Shown: positions 8,146 through 17,042 of the stretch, in pieces | Layout of the letters: every line of letters starts with the position of its first letter | Numbering within the stretch: the first letter of the stretch is position 1 | Source: an uncultured Lachnospiraceae bacterium | GTDB lineage: Bacteria > Bacillota > Clostridia > Lachnospirales > Lachnospiraceae | Length of the DNA: 64,000 nucleotides | Assembly: GCA_910583615.1 (NCBI GenBank) | Contig: CAJTXP010000019.1 | Span: 1 to 64,000, forward strand | Direction: 5' to 3' | Program-made: the position numbers and the translations under genes | Notes under the pieces: generated by a model | The model's input: the letters and a program-made list of their open reading frames with translations, nothing else | Told to the model about the DNA's origin: nothing | Databases searched by the model: none

Positions 8146-9575
8146 GATTCATTCCTCCATGGCTGCAGGTCCTTTGACTGTCGGTACGCAAAACACGCCG
8201 CCAGAAAATCATGAGGAACCTGCAGGCAGGAATAATAAAAGAGATGCGGAAAGCCTGCATACAAAGTCCTGGTCCCGTGCACGCAGTCCCACTCCCGCCC
8301 GCCTGACGGCTTCCGGGCGCGGAAACTCCTTCCGCAGCTTTCACTGTCCCAGTAGTGAAACTCATGTCCCCGGATCTTTGTACCGGCTTTTCCCAGAAGC
8401 TGGTCCTCTCCTGCTTCCAGCGTGATATATCCAAAACGGGAAAGCTTCTCCGTGCGGTACGCCTTTGCATCCAGAACGCCCGCCATGGGATAAGATCCGC
8501 CATCCCCGCCTTCCAGCTCCCGGTGCAGATACAAAAATCCGCCGCACTCCGCGATGCAGGGCATGCCGCTTTCCACAGCCTTACGCACAGCCTCCCTCAT
8601 GGCGCAGTTGCGGCCAAGCGCTTCTGCATGAAGTTCCGGATAACCGCCGCTTAAAATCAGCCCGGACACATCCGGCGGCAGGCTCTGATCCCTGACCGGA
8701 GAAAATCCGATCAGTTCCGCCCCCATCTCTTCCAGAAGTTCCAGATTGTCCGGATAAGTAAAGCAGAATGCATCATCCGCCGCCACTGCAATACGAATAT
8801 GTTCCGAAAACGACAATGCCCGGATGGTTTCTCTGATATTTTTCCTGCTGTTTTCAGAGCTCTCATCGACAGCCCCGCCGGTTTTCCCATATGCCCCGGC
8901 AAAAGAAAGCATGCCGTCCAGATCCAGCGTCTTCTCCAACGTTGCTGCAAGGCGGTTCAGCTTTTCCCGGAGCGCCTCGATCTCCCCCGGCAGCACAAGG
9001 CCCAGATGGCGGCTCTCCAGAGACAGTTCCGGAAGTTTCGGCACATAGCCGAATACCCGGATCAAAAGCTCCTGTTCGATCAGCGTCCGCAGCGGTTCAT
9101 AGATCATCGGCGAGATCCGGTTCAGTATCACGCCGATGATATGGCTGTCCTTCCGGTACTCCAGAAATCCCCTGATCACAGCCAGAACAGACAGGCTGGC
9201 GCCCTGGCAGTTCACGATCAGAACGGTGGGCAGATCCAGCGTACACGCCACATCATAAGTACTGCCCTCCGTGCGGATCCCACCCAGCCCGTCATAATAG
9301 CCCATCACGCCTTCCACAACAGCCAGATCACAGCCCTCCGCATTTTTCTCATACAAATACCGGGTCGTAGTTTTATCCGTAAAAAAGGTATCCAGATTCC
9401 GGGATTTTGTTCCGATGACTTTCCCATGAAACATGGGATCAATATAGTCCGGGCCGCACTTGAAGGATACGATCTTCATGCCCCGGTTTACAAGCGCCTG
9501 CAGAATGCCGCAGGTGATGAGCGTCTTGCCGCTTCCGCTGGCAGGCGCTGTCAGAAGTATTCCCGGCGTCCTCAT
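8133..9575 (-). CDS. cbiA: Cobyrinate a,c-diamide synthase CbiA
   Basis: A 480-residue glutamine- and ATP-dependent amidase that amidates the a and c side chains of cobyrinate. The N-terminal ATP-binding domain starts with TAPASGSGKTLITCGIL near residues 9-25. The C-terminal class I glutamine amidotransferase domain contains the nucleophile Cys in CIAECGGFLYL near residue 340. The length is normal. It overlaps both the cbiJET fusion upstream and cobU downstream by a few bases, typical of this operon. Confidence 0.94.
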   Translation of the reverse strand: MRTPGILLTAPASGSGKTLITCGILQALVNRGMKIVSFKCGPDYIDPMFHGKVIGTKSRNLDTFFTDKTTTRYLYEKNAEGCDLAVVEGVMGYYDGLGGIRTEGSTYDVACTLDLPTVLIVNCQGASLSVLAVIRGFLEYRKDSHIIGVILNRISPMIYEPLRTLIEQELLIRVFGYVPKLPELSLESRHLGLVLPGEIEALREKLNRLAATLEKTLDLDGMLSFAGAYGKTGGAVDESSENSRKNIRETIRALSFSEHIRIAVAADDAFCFTYPDNLELLEEMGAELIGFSPVRDQSLPPDVSGLILSGGYPELHAEALGRNCAMREAVRKAVESGMPCIAECGGFLYLHRELEGGDGGSYPMAGVLDAKAYRTEKLSRFGYITLEAGEDQLLGKAGTKIRGHEFHYWDSESCGRSFRARKPSGGREWDCVHGTRTLYAGFPHLFYYSCLQVPHDFLAACFAYRQSKDLQPWRNESCYM

Positions 9576-11620
9576 GCTCTTCCTCCCCGGCAGGTCACGA
9601 TATAAACGGGATTCTGTCCCATCATCAGATGGTACGGCCCCAGTTCCTTTGACTTTGCAATACTCACGGACAAAATCTCCTCCTCCGTCACCGGAAGCGT
9701 CTTCAGACAGTCCATAACCTCTCCGATGGTCTCCAGCGTCACCGTATTGATGACCATGCGGATCTTCGGATTTTTCTCAAGCAGACACTCCATAATTTCC
9801 TTTAAATTTCCCGCAGAGCCGCCGATGAACGCGTGCGTCGGCGTCGGCAGAGCTTTCATGGCTTCCGGAGCCAGTCCGTGAACCACCTCGATATTCGGCG
9901 TTCCAAAATGCCGTTTGTTCTTTTCAATAAGGCTGCAGGCTTCTTCCTTCCGTTCAATGGCATAAACGCAGCCGTCCGCTGCCTGCAGCGCCATCTCCAC
10001 CGATACGGAACCGGTACCGGCGCCCACGTCGTAGATCACCGAATCCTTCGCAGGCTGAAGTTTTGCCACAGACAGGCTGCGGATCTCGCTCTTGGTCATG
10101 GGAGCTTTTCCCCGCAGGAATTCTTCATCGTTCACGCAGGCGCGCACGCCGCCGAAATATTCCGGATTCTCGATCAGCGCCACACAGAGGCTGTCGTAGT
10201 TTCCGCCTTCCAGTTTCTCCGGGCTTCCGGATGTAATCTTTTCCTCCGGATATCCCAGCCGCTCCCCGATATGGACCTGCACATGAGAGAGACCGTATTC
10301 CTGAAGTTCTCTGCACAGCCAGATCACACGGTCTGCACCGCCCAGTATGGTGAACGTCTTCTCATGTGTCCGGACCGCCCCCGCCAGATTGGCTTTCCGG
10401 CCATGGACGCTTTTTAAGCACACATCCTCCCATGCCAGGCGCAGCTTCCCGCAGAAATACACCACGGATGAGATGCCGCATATGCTCCGGATCTCACAGC
10501 CGCATCCTTCCAGTGCCTCATACAGCCGCTTTGCCCCGCTGTAAAACCCGATGTCGCCGGACAGAAGCACTGCGGTGCTGATATACTCCGGATGCGTCCG
10601 GATATAGTCTGCGATCCGCTGCGCGTCATACTCTTTGTAGAACGGCCTGTCCGTGTCTCCCACCGCCTCCAGCATCCGTCCCGCCCCGATCAGAAGATCT
10701 GCATTTCTTACCGCTTCTAAAGCCTCCGCCGTCATGCCGGACAAAGTGCCCATGCCGATCCCTATGAGCGTTACGGTTCCTGCATGTAACTCCCCGGAAG
10801 TTCCGGACTGCGTCTTTTGACGGCCCTCTTTTGTATGTGTCTCCGGTATCTCTTCTTTCAGCTTCGGAAACCTTTCTTTCAGCATCTTCAGAACCTCTTC
10901 CCGGGAATACCCCTTCTGTTCCGGCGGCCTTCCGATCAGGACCACCTTCGCCCCGGCTTTCGATGCCGCCCGGATCTTCTCTTCAAATCCGCCGGCTTTT
11001 CCGGTCTCCTTTGTCACCAGATACCTGCAGTCAAACTGCCGGAGCATGGCCGTGTTCAGCTCCTCGCTGAAAGGACCCTGCATACAAATCAGATGCTTTC
11101 CCCGAAATCCCAGTTTCTCACAGGCCAGCGCCACTTCTCCGGTGGAGAGTACCCGGGCAAAAACCCGTTTCTCATAATCTGGAATGACCGTGTATTTTGC
11201 CAGTTCCTTGCTTCCGGTGGTCACCAGAATATTTCCTTCGGTTCCCGACAGATACTCTGCTGCTTCTTCCACCGAAGACACCAGCACCGCATGACCCGGA
11301 TCCGCCTTCCCGGAATCCCGGATCAGCCGGATATATTCTGTTTTCGCGTCCTGGCATGCCTGTGACACGTTCTGCGATACCGCCGCAGCATACGGATGCG
11401 TGGCGTCCACTACCAGACCGGCTCCCTCTTTTTTTATAAAATCCGCCATCTGCTCCCGGTCCATGCGCCCTGCATGCACGTTCAGATATTCATTTTCCGT
11501 CAGCAGCGACTCTCCGTACTCCGTCGCCACGCAGGCTGTCACCTGAATCTTCCTGCGGGACAGATATTCTGACAGGGTTCTTCCTTCTATCGTTCCGGCA
11601 AATATAACCACCGCGCTCAT
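9572..11620 (-). CDS. cbiJ/cbiE/cbiT: CbiJ-CbiE-CbiT fusion: precorrin-6A reductase plus C5,15-methyltransferase/decarboxylase
   Basis: A 682-residue protein joining three corrin-ring enzymes. Residues 1 to about 250 are CbiJ/CobK, an NAD(P)H-dependent cobalt-precorrin-6A reductase (FAGTIEGRTL, then VDATHPYAAAVS). A charged linker, about 255-280, is followed by CbiE, a tetrapyrrole methyltransferase domain at 282-490 (LIGIGMGTLSGMT, LLSGDIGFYSGA). CbiT occupies 502-682, with the SAM-binding motif DVGAGTGSVSVEMA at 531-544. CbiE and CbiT methylate C5 and C15 and decarboxylate the C12 acetate. CbiE-CbiT fusions (CobL) are common; adding CbiJ is less so. ATG start with GGAGG upstream. Confidence 0.93.
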   Translation of the reverse strand: MSAVVIFAGTIEGRTLSEYLSRRKIQVTACVATEYGESLLTENEYLNVHAGRMDREQMADFIKKEGAGLVVDATHPYAAAVSQNVSQACQDAKTEYIRLIRDSGKADPGHAVLVSSVEEAAEYLSGTEGNILVTTGSKELAKYTVIPDYEKRVFARVLSTGEVALACEKLGFRGKHLICMQGPFSEELNTAMLRQFDCRYLVTKETGKAGGFEEKIRAASKAGAKVVLIGRPPEQKGYSREEVLKMLKERFPKLKEEIPETHTKEGRQKTQSGTSGELHAGTVTLIGIGMGTLSGMTAEALEAVRNADLLIGAGRMLEAVGDTDRPFYKEYDAQRIADYIRTHPEYISTAVLLSGDIGFYSGAKRLYEALEGCGCEIRSICGISSVVYFCGKLRLAWEDVCLKSVHGRKANLAGAVRTHEKTFTILGGADRVIWLCRELQEYGLSHVQVHIGERLGYPEEKITSGSPEKLEGGNYDSLCVALIENPEYFGGVRACVNDEEFLRGKAPMTKSEIRSLSVAKLQPAKDSVIYDVGAGTGSVSVEMALQAADGCVYAIERKEEACSLIEKNKRHFGTPNIEVVHGLAPEAMKALPTPTHAFIGGSAGNLKEIMECLLEKNPKIRMVINTVTLETIGEVMDCLKTLPVTEEEILSVSIAKSKELGPYHLMMGQNPVYIVTCRGGRA

Positions 11621-11624
11621 TTTC

Positions 11625-12674
11625 TCAATCCTCCATACAGACCGTATAGTCCATCACTGCAGCCGCCACGGTTACGCCTCCCTGCGCCGTCTTACGGATC
11701 AGCAGCCGCTTCCCTCCGGCGCCTTTCAGCGCTGCCCGTTCACATACGTTTCCCACGCCTGTAACGGACCTCACAAAATCCGACTCCGAAAATCCATCCT
11801 CTGACTCTGCCTGTTCCAGCTCTTCTGAAGTATACGTCTCAAAAGGGACGCCCAGACTGTCCGCCAGTGCAAGAATCCCTTTTTCCTCTTTCTTCAGATC
11901 AATGGATACGATCCGGCATACGCTCTCCGGACACACATGATGCTCTTTCAGCACCTGCAGCACCACATTCTTCAAATGAGCCGCATCGGTATCTCTTCTG
12001 CACCCGACGCCAAGCACCGTGATCCGGGGCACCAGATGGAGCGTATGTGCAAAAGGCCGTACCGCCCTGACGTCAACGGCAAATCCCACCAAAGGCGTTC
12101 CTTCCCGGTCCAGTTCTTCCGGTACCGGGCCCATGACCGGCCAGGCGCTTCGCATCCCCACGCGCTTCCCTGCAACCAGCTCTGCAGCAATCTCTCTGGC
12201 GTATTCCATGGAATCCATATAAAGTCCCCGTCCCGCCGCAAAAGCGTCCACGGCAAATGTCCCGTGCAGATCCGTAGCCGTGGTAATCACAGGCTCTGCA
12301 CCAAGGATCTTTGCCGCCAGCCGCGTCATGGCATTGGCTCCCCCGATATGCCCGGACAAAAGAGAGATCACATGCCTTCCCTGTTCATCGATCACAAGAA
12401 CTGCAGGGTCTGTCTTCTTGCTTTTCACAAAAGGAGCAATGCTCCGGACCGCAATTCCCGCCGCTCCGATAAAGATCAGCAGGTCTGCTTCTGCAAACCG
12501 TTCTCCTGTCCAGCCTTTCAGAGACGTCGTAAGCACCTCCACACGTTCCAGTGGAACCGCATCCCTCTTTTTGATCCACGCCCTGCAGGAAATACTTTTT
12601 TTCGGCAGCTCCTCTGCCAGCTTCTGCGCCAGAAGCGCACCGTGAGCCGTAAAGCTGATAACCTCCGCCTTCAT
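11625..12674 (-). CDS. cbiG: Cobalt-precorrin-5A hydrolase CbiG
   Basis: A 349-residue protein that opens the delta-lactone ring of cobalt-precorrin-5A and releases acetaldehyde, a hallmark of the anaerobic route. The conserved SLLSGHIGGANAMTRLAA segment near residues 104-121 and the C-terminal LGVGCRRDTDAAHL domain are both present. GGAGG precedes the ATG. It sits four bases from cbiJET and 23 bases from cbiD. Its presence shows that this is the anaerobic, cobalt-early pathway. Confidence 0.94.
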   Translation of the reverse strand: MKAEVISFTAHGALLAQKLAEELPKKSISCRAWIKKRDAVPLERVEVLTTSLKGWTGERFAEADLLIFIGAAGIAVRSIAPFVKSKKTDPAVLVIDEQGRHVISLLSGHIGGANAMTRLAAKILGAEPVITTATDLHGTFAVDAFAAGRGLYMDSMEYAREIAAELVAGKRVGMRSAWPVMGPVPEELDREGTPLVGFAVDVRAVRPFAHTLHLVPRITVLGVGCRRDTDAAHLKNVVLQVLKEHHVCPESVCRIVSIDLKKEEKGILALADSLGVPFETYTSEELEQAESEDGFSESDFVRSVTGVGNVCERAALKGAGGKRLLIRKTAQGGVTVAAAVMDYTVCMED

Positions 12675-12697
12675 TTAATATCCTCCGGTTTTTGATG

Positions 12698-13864
12698 TCA
12701 TGATGATTGCCGACCTCTGCCGGCAGCGATTTTCTCCGCCAGTTCCGGCACCTTTTCTGTCTGCCCCAGAATCCCGTACACTTTGGAAAATGTGAGGACT
12801 CCCAGCTCCAGACGATTCTGTGTCCGATGATTTATATAAAACTCCATCCGTTCCATCAGGCGTTCCATAACCGGTTCCATCAGGCCTGCTTCCTTAAGAT
12901 GCCTCAGCGCATCATCGGTTGTCACGCTTTCCATTATTCGGGAAAGCAGCAGGACCGGCGCGCCCAGAAGCGCTGCGTGCACAGTCAGAAGCTCCATCCT
13001 TGCATCTGCATTATGGGAATGGGTATTCATGATTCCTCCGGAAAGCTTTACAAATTTCCCGATATGTCCCACCAGAAGCGCACCCTTTGCCCCGAACTCC
13101 ACGGCGGCATCCAGCGCTTCTCCCACGAAATTACTGCATTTCACCGCATCTTCCAGACAAAGTCCGTGCCCGTACTCTTCCAGAAAATCAATGCCGTAAT
13201 TTCCCGGCACGATCAGCAGATATTCCGTCCCGCCGGCCAGCTTCTGCCGGATCTCCACCCGGATCGTATCGATCAGGGCCTGCTCGCTCATGGGTTCCAC
13301 AATGCCGCTGGTGCCGAGGACCGAGATGCCGCCCGCAATGCCGAGTCTGGGATTGAACGTCTTCTCCGCCAGCGCCACCCCCTCCGGAATGGAGATGACG
13401 ACCTGCAGGGCTCCGGTATATCCGAACTGCGTACATACTTCCAGCACATTTTCACGAATCATCTGCCGGGGCACCCGGTTGATGGCCGCCGCCCCCACCG
13501 GCTGCTCCAGCCCCGGCTTCGTAATCCTGCCGACTCCTCCGCCCCCGTCGATCCGGATGCGGCTGTTGTCATCCGCCGCACCTTCCATATACGATACCTC
13601 GGCATAAATCAAAACCCCGTTTGTCACATCCGGATCGTCGCCGCTGTCTTTTCTGACTGCGCAGCTTACGGCCCCCTGTTTCCTTATCACATCCAGCACT
13701 TCCAGATGCAGGGGAATCTGCTTTGGCGTCATCAGATCCACATATGCTGTCTCTTTTCCTGTCAGCAGCATGAACGCCGCCGCTTTCGCCGCCGCCGCCG
13801 CACAGGAACCGGTAGTATAACCATACCTTAATTTTTTATGGTTTTTGTATATGTACTGTTCCAT
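12698..13864 (-). CDS. cbiD: Cobalt-precorrin-5B C1-methyltransferase CbiD
   Basis: A 388-residue enzyme that methylates C1 of the corrin ring in the anaerobic pathway. The frame stays open for another 108 codons upstream, but that part is a shadow of cobT. The ATG at 13864, five bases after the cobT stop, gives a protein beginning MEQYIYKNHKKLRYGYTTG, which matches the CbiD N-terminus (LRxGYTTGSCAAAAAKAA). Further family segments are NPRLGIAGGISVLGTSGIVEP and the MNTHSHNADARME stretch. The ribosome-binding site is weak, so coupling to cobT is likely. Confidence 0.94.
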   Translation of the reverse strand: MEQYIYKNHKKLRYGYTTGSCAAAAAKAAAFMLLTGKETAYVDLMTPKQIPLHLEVLDVIRKQGAVSCAVRKDSGDDPDVTNGVLIYAEVSYMEGAADDNSRIRIDGGGGVGRITKPGLEQPVGAAAINRVPRQMIRENVLEVCTQFGYTGALQVVISIPEGVALAEKTFNPRLGIAGGISVLGTSGIVEPMSEQALIDTIRVEIRQKLAGGTEYLLIVPGNYGIDFLEEYGHGLCLEDAVKCSNFVGEALDAAVEFGAKGALLVGHIGKFVKLSGGIMNTHSHNADARMELLTVHAALLGAPVLLLSRIMESVTTDDALRHLKEAGLMEPVMERLMERMEFYINHRTQNRLELGVLTFSKVYGILGQTEKVPELAEKIAAGRGRQSS

Positions 13865-13869
13865 ATGTT

Positions 13870-14931
13870 TTATACCTGATGTGTATATGCTTCCACATTT
13901 CCTCCATCCCACGTCGTCAGATGATAATAGACGTTCAACGCCTGATCGATCATGGACAGCGCCATGATCGCCCCGGTCCCCTCGCCCAGATGCATGCCGG
14001 CCTGGAGCGGCGCAGTCATGCCGAGGCGCTCCACCACCAGCCGGGAAGCCGGCTCCGCCGAGCAGTGGGTGCAGATCATGTATTCTTTTGCCGTCTCGCA
14101 GAGCATTCCCGCCAGATATGCAGAAATTGCGGAGATAAACCCGTCGATCAGGATCGGCATCCTGCAGTACGCAGCTCCCAGATAGCACCCCACCATGCCC
14201 GCAATGTCCAGCCCGCCGATCTTCGAGATCACATCAACTGCGTCCTCTTTATCCGGCCGGTTCACCTGAATCGCTTTCTTAATCACGCGGATCTTCCGTT
14301 CCAGCCCTTCCGTGGAAAGCCCGGCTCCCCGTCCGGTCACAGTCTCCACGTCCTGGTCAAACAGGACTGCCGCGCAGGCCGAACTGGTAGTTGTATTTCC
14401 AATACCCATCTCTCCGGTCACGATCAGGTGATACCCCTCTTCCTTTAATCTGCAGACCACGTCCACGCCGGTCAGGATCGCCCGGATGCATTCCTCCCGG
14501 GACATGGCAGGACCTTCCGCAATGTTGCCGGTACCATGGCGGACGACCCGGTTCTGTATACGCGGATGTTTCCCGTCCGTCAGTGCGCCGATATTTACCG
14601 GAATCAGCTCGCATCCCGCAGGGCCGCACATGACGCATGCCGTTGACAGCCTGTCCCCCATATTTTCCAGCACCTGTATAGTCACCGAACTGTCGGTCTG
14701 CGTCACGCCTTCTTTGACCACGCCGTTGTCGGCGCCCATAATCACCACCGCCCGTTTATCCGGATGCGGATGCGGCGTCCCGCAGATGCCTGCGATCCTC
14801 ACCAGCACTTCCTCCAGCCATCCAAGCCCCCGAAGCGGCTTGCAGAGCGAGTCCCAGCACTTCCAGGCTTCGTCCATGGACTTCTGGTCCACAGGCCCGA
14901 TTCCCTTTATTATTTTTTCCAGTTCTTTCAT
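13870..14931 (-). CDS. cobT: Nicotinate-nucleotide:dimethylbenzimidazole phosphoribosyltransferase CobT
   Basis: A 353-residue enzyme that activates the lower-ligand base as its alpha-ribazole phosphate. Family landmarks are VIMGADNGVVKEGVT near residue 65, GEMGIGNTTTSSA near 170, and HLGEGTGA near the C-terminus. ATG start with AAGGAG upstream. A 97-base gap separates it from the RhuM-Fic gene, the largest gap inside the operon apart from that gene's own promoter region. Base specificity cannot be read from sequence; no lower-ligand synthesis genes are present here. Confidence 0.95.
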   Translation of the reverse strand: MKELEKIIKGIGPVDQKSMDEAWKCWDSLCKPLRGLGWLEEVLVRIAGICGTPHPHPDKRAVVIMGADNGVVKEGVTQTDSSVTIQVLENMGDRLSTACVMCGPAGCELIPVNIGALTDGKHPRIQNRVVRHGTGNIAEGPAMSREECIRAILTGVDVVCRLKEEGYHLIVTGEMGIGNTTTSSACAAVLFDQDVETVTGRGAGLSTEGLERKIRVIKKAIQVNRPDKEDAVDVISKIGGLDIAGMVGCYLGAAYCRMPILIDGFISAISAYLAGMLCETAKEYMICTHCSAEPASRLVVERLGMTAPLQAGMHLGEGTGAIMALSMIDQALNVYYHLTTWDGGNVEAYTHQV

Positions 14932-15028
14932 ATCCCCTGTCTCCTTATATTCATCTGTTGTACGCCTGCTGCAGTTCTCCTTATGTTCAAGTCAGAGCTG
15001 CCATCCATTTCTGACTGCAAAGCCGGCC

Positions 15029-15970
15029 TTATACGCCCTGCCCCAGACAGTTCATGATCACGCTGATCATCATCTCTTTTTCTTCCGGCTTTGATTCCGC
15101 AATCATAATGGTCAGCGCCACCAGTGTATAATCTTCGATCAGCTTTCTGCCGTCCTGAAACAAAACACCGTTTTGATCCAGAAAATACAGAAACATAGTA
15201 GCGGCAATTCTTTTATTTCCGTCATAAAAGCTGTGATTCTTGGTTACGAAATACAGCAGATTCGCCGCCTTTTCTTCCAGAGAATCGTAGATATCCCGTC
15301 CTCCGAACGACTGATAAATGTTCCCGATGCTTCCTTTGAAGGAGTCGTCCTTCTCCTTTCCGAACAGCTCCGATTCGTCTCCAAACCGCATCTGCGCGAT
15401 TACGTCCCTGCATTCCTCATAGGTCAGCACATGAATCGTGTCCGTCCCTTTGGGGCGTTTCATGTTCTGATGGTCGTAGGAATCCAGCAGCTCCAGCGCG
15501 GTACTGTATTTCTCAATCACCGAAAGTACCTGCCTGCCGTCCAGCTCGTTCTCCGTACGCTTCATAATCCGTATCACCTCTCCCAACTGACTGATACGGT
15601 TATTGTTTACGGCATATCCTTTTAAAATGTACTGTTTCAGAACGGAATTGGCCCATTGACGAAATTCCACACCTCGCCTGGATTTTACACGGTATCCGAC
15701 AGAGATGATGACGTCCAGACTGTAATATTCTACATTATATGTTTTTCCATCTGCTGCAGTTGTCGCAAATTTTGCGACAACTGACGAATCATCTGCCAAT
15801 TCCTCCTGCAATGCATGATTGATATGCTTTCCTATGGTTTTCACATCACGGGAAAACAGTTCCGCCATCTGGTTTCTGTTCAGCCACACCATCTCATCTT
15901 CCAGCGCAACCGGAAGTGATACGCTTTTGTCTTTCGTTTCAAACAACACAATCTCATTTCTCTTTTCCAC
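15029..15970 (-). CDS. RhuM family protein with C-terminal Fic/Doc domain
   Basis: A 313-residue protein from a GTG at 15970 with a perfect AAGGAGG eight bases upstream; the frame reaches further upstream but without a site. Residues 1 to about 150 match the virulence-protein RhuM domain (WLNRNQMAELF, IISVGYRVKSRRGVEFRQWA). The C-terminus is Fic/Doc-like with the active-site motif HSFYDGNKR, which in this superfamily transfers AMP or phosphate to target proteins. The target is unknown. It has its own promoter inside the cobalamin operon and is flanked by a DUF6881 gene, resembling an inserted toxin-like module rather than a pathway gene. Confidence 0.85.
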   Translation of the reverse strand: MEKRNEIVLFETKDKSVSLPVALEDEMVWLNRNQMAELFSRDVKTIGKHINHALQEELADDSSVVAKFATTAADGKTYNVEYYSLDVIISVGYRVKSRRGVEFRQWANSVLKQYILKGYAVNNNRISQLGEVIRIMKRTENELDGRQVLSVIEKYSTALELLDSYDHQNMKRPKGTDTIHVLTYEECRDVIAQMRFGDESELFGKEKDDSFKGSIGNIYQSFGGRDIYDSLEEKAANLLYFVTKNHSFYDGNKRIAATMFLYFLDQNGVLFQDGRKLIEDYTLVALTIMIAESKPEEKEMMISVIMNCLGQGV

Positions 15971-15989
15971 TGCACAATCCTCCTTATCG

Positions 15990-16036
15990 AATAAATGTTC
16001 TGTATTTATTTTACAACATACAGCTGTATCATGCAA
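15990..16036 (-). promoter_or_regulatory. Internal promoter and candidate operators of the RhuM-Fic gene
   Basis: On the minus strand, TTGCAT (16031-16036) and TAAAAT (16008-16013) are 17 bases apart. The spacer contains a perfect 12-bp palindrome, ATACAGCTGTAT (16018-16029). Just past the -10 box is a second inverted repeat, AATAAAT and ATTTATT, seven bases apart (15990-16010), over the expected start of transcription. The GTG start codon is at 15970. This arrangement fits repression at the promoter, as in self-regulated toxin systems; the repressor is not identified. Confidence 0.6.
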
Positions 16037-16053
16037 TGGAAAGTTTCAAAAAT

Positions 16054-16416
16054 TCAATCTGGAAATGTAATTTCTCCCAAATATATGCTGCTTTGGTAAA
16101 TCTCCTCAAACTCTTCCCTGGAAATAACCATGGCAAAAAATTCATCTTTCTGGTTGATCTCATCTTTCTGGTTGATTTCATCAACGGTTGGAACCGGCGC
16201 CTCCGTTACAAATGCGTATCCTTCGTCCACAGGAACCGCTCTTCGATCCGAAAAGACTTCCGTCATCCTTGTGGCATATCGTTCATTCTCCAGATCCACT
16301 TCATAAAAAAGCAGGACCGGAGTCTCTTCATCTATATATTTCCAGAAGCATTTTATGTATTCATATCTTTTTTTCTGTTCCGTATGGAAAGCATCCTCGC
16401 TCATACGTTTCTTCAC
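16054..16416 (-). CDS. DUF6881-like hypothetical protein
   Basis: A 120-residue protein starting at a GTG (16416) that overlaps the cbiC stop by four bases; an ATG at 16404 is the alternative. The segment YIKCFWKYIDEETPVLLFYE, then RYATRMTEVFSDRRAV, resembles DUF6881, a small domain of unknown function often found among polymorphic-toxin immunity-like genes. A hexapeptide DEINQK is repeated twice in tandem. Coupling to cbiC means it is transcribed with the cobalamin operon, yet nothing suggests a pathway role. It lies upstream of the RhuM-Fic gene. Confidence 0.65.
   Translation of the reverse strand: MKKRMSEDAFHTEQKKRYEYIKCFWKYIDEETPVLLFYEVDLENERYATRMTEVFSDRRAVPVDEGYAFVTEAPVPTVDEINQKDEINQKDEFFAMVISREEFEEIYQSSIYLGEITFPD
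16142..16182. repeat. 18-bp tandem repeat inside the DUF6881 gene
   Basis: TCATCTTTCTGGTTGAT plus one variable base occurs at 16142-16159 and 16160-16177, with a five-base partial copy following. It encodes DEINQK twice and keeps frame, so it is a recent slippage-type expansion. Confidence 0.85.
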
Positions 16417-17042
16417 ACTTTCGCATACAGCATGGCATTGCAGATGGTTGCCGCAATGTTGCTGCCGCCCTTACGCCCTCTGGGCACGATATACGGTACG
16501 CCTGCGGCCATAATCAGCTCCTTCGCTTCCACCACATTGACGAATCCCACCGGCGCGCCGATGATCAGCGCCGGACGCACCTTCTCTTCCCGGATCAGCT
16601 CGTACAGCCGGATCAATGCCGTCGGCGCATTTCCAACGGCGAAAATGACTTCTCCGTCCAGCGCGGCCCCCCGCTCCATGCAGACGGCTGCCCGGGTGCA
16701 TTCTCTTTTTTTTGCTTCCTCCGCCACATCTTCATCCGACATGAAGCAGAAAGCTTCTCCGCCGTATTCGGAGAGTTTTTTCTTGTTGATCCCGGACCAC
16801 GCCATCTTCGTATCCGTTACGATCGACGCCCCCCGGCGCAGCGCCTCCACGCCCAGCATGGCCGCGCGCTTTGAAAAGCACAGATTGTCCGCATAGTCAA
16901 AATCCGCAGACGTGTGAATGCAGCGTTTGACAATGGAGAATTCCGGCTCCGGCCAGGTCCTCCCGTTCAACTCCTCCGTGATGATCTCCATGCTCCGCTT
17001 TTCAATGTCCGTCGGTTTTACAATCTCTATCCTGTCAAGCAT
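16413..17042 (-). CDS. cbiC: Cobalt-precorrin-8 methylmutase CbiC
   Basis: A 209-residue enzyme that moves a methyl group from C11 to C12 to give cobyrinate. The catalytic His is in VKRCIHTSADFDYADNL near residues 44-60. The segment PALIIGAPVGFVNVVEAKE and the C-terminal GGSNIAATICNAMLY are family signatures. Its ATG shares one base with the cbiP stop (TGATG), and its stop overlaps the DUF6881 start, so it is coupled on both sides. Length is normal. Confidence 0.95.
   Translation of the reverse strand: MLDRIEIVKPTDIEKRSMEIITEELNGRTWPEPEFSIVKRCIHTSADFDYADNLCFSKRAAMLGVEALRRGASIVTDTKMAWSGINKKKLSEYGGEAFCFMSDEDVAEEAKKRECTRAAVCMERGAALDGEVIFAVGNAPTALIRLYELIREEKVRPALIIGAPVGFVNVVEAKELIMAAGVPYIVPRGRKGGSNIAATICNAMLYAKV

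Noticed and set aside
13865..14188. N-terminal extension of the cbiD frame
   Set aside because: It overlaps cobT entirely and has no CbiD similarity; the ATG at 13864 begins a normal CbiD.
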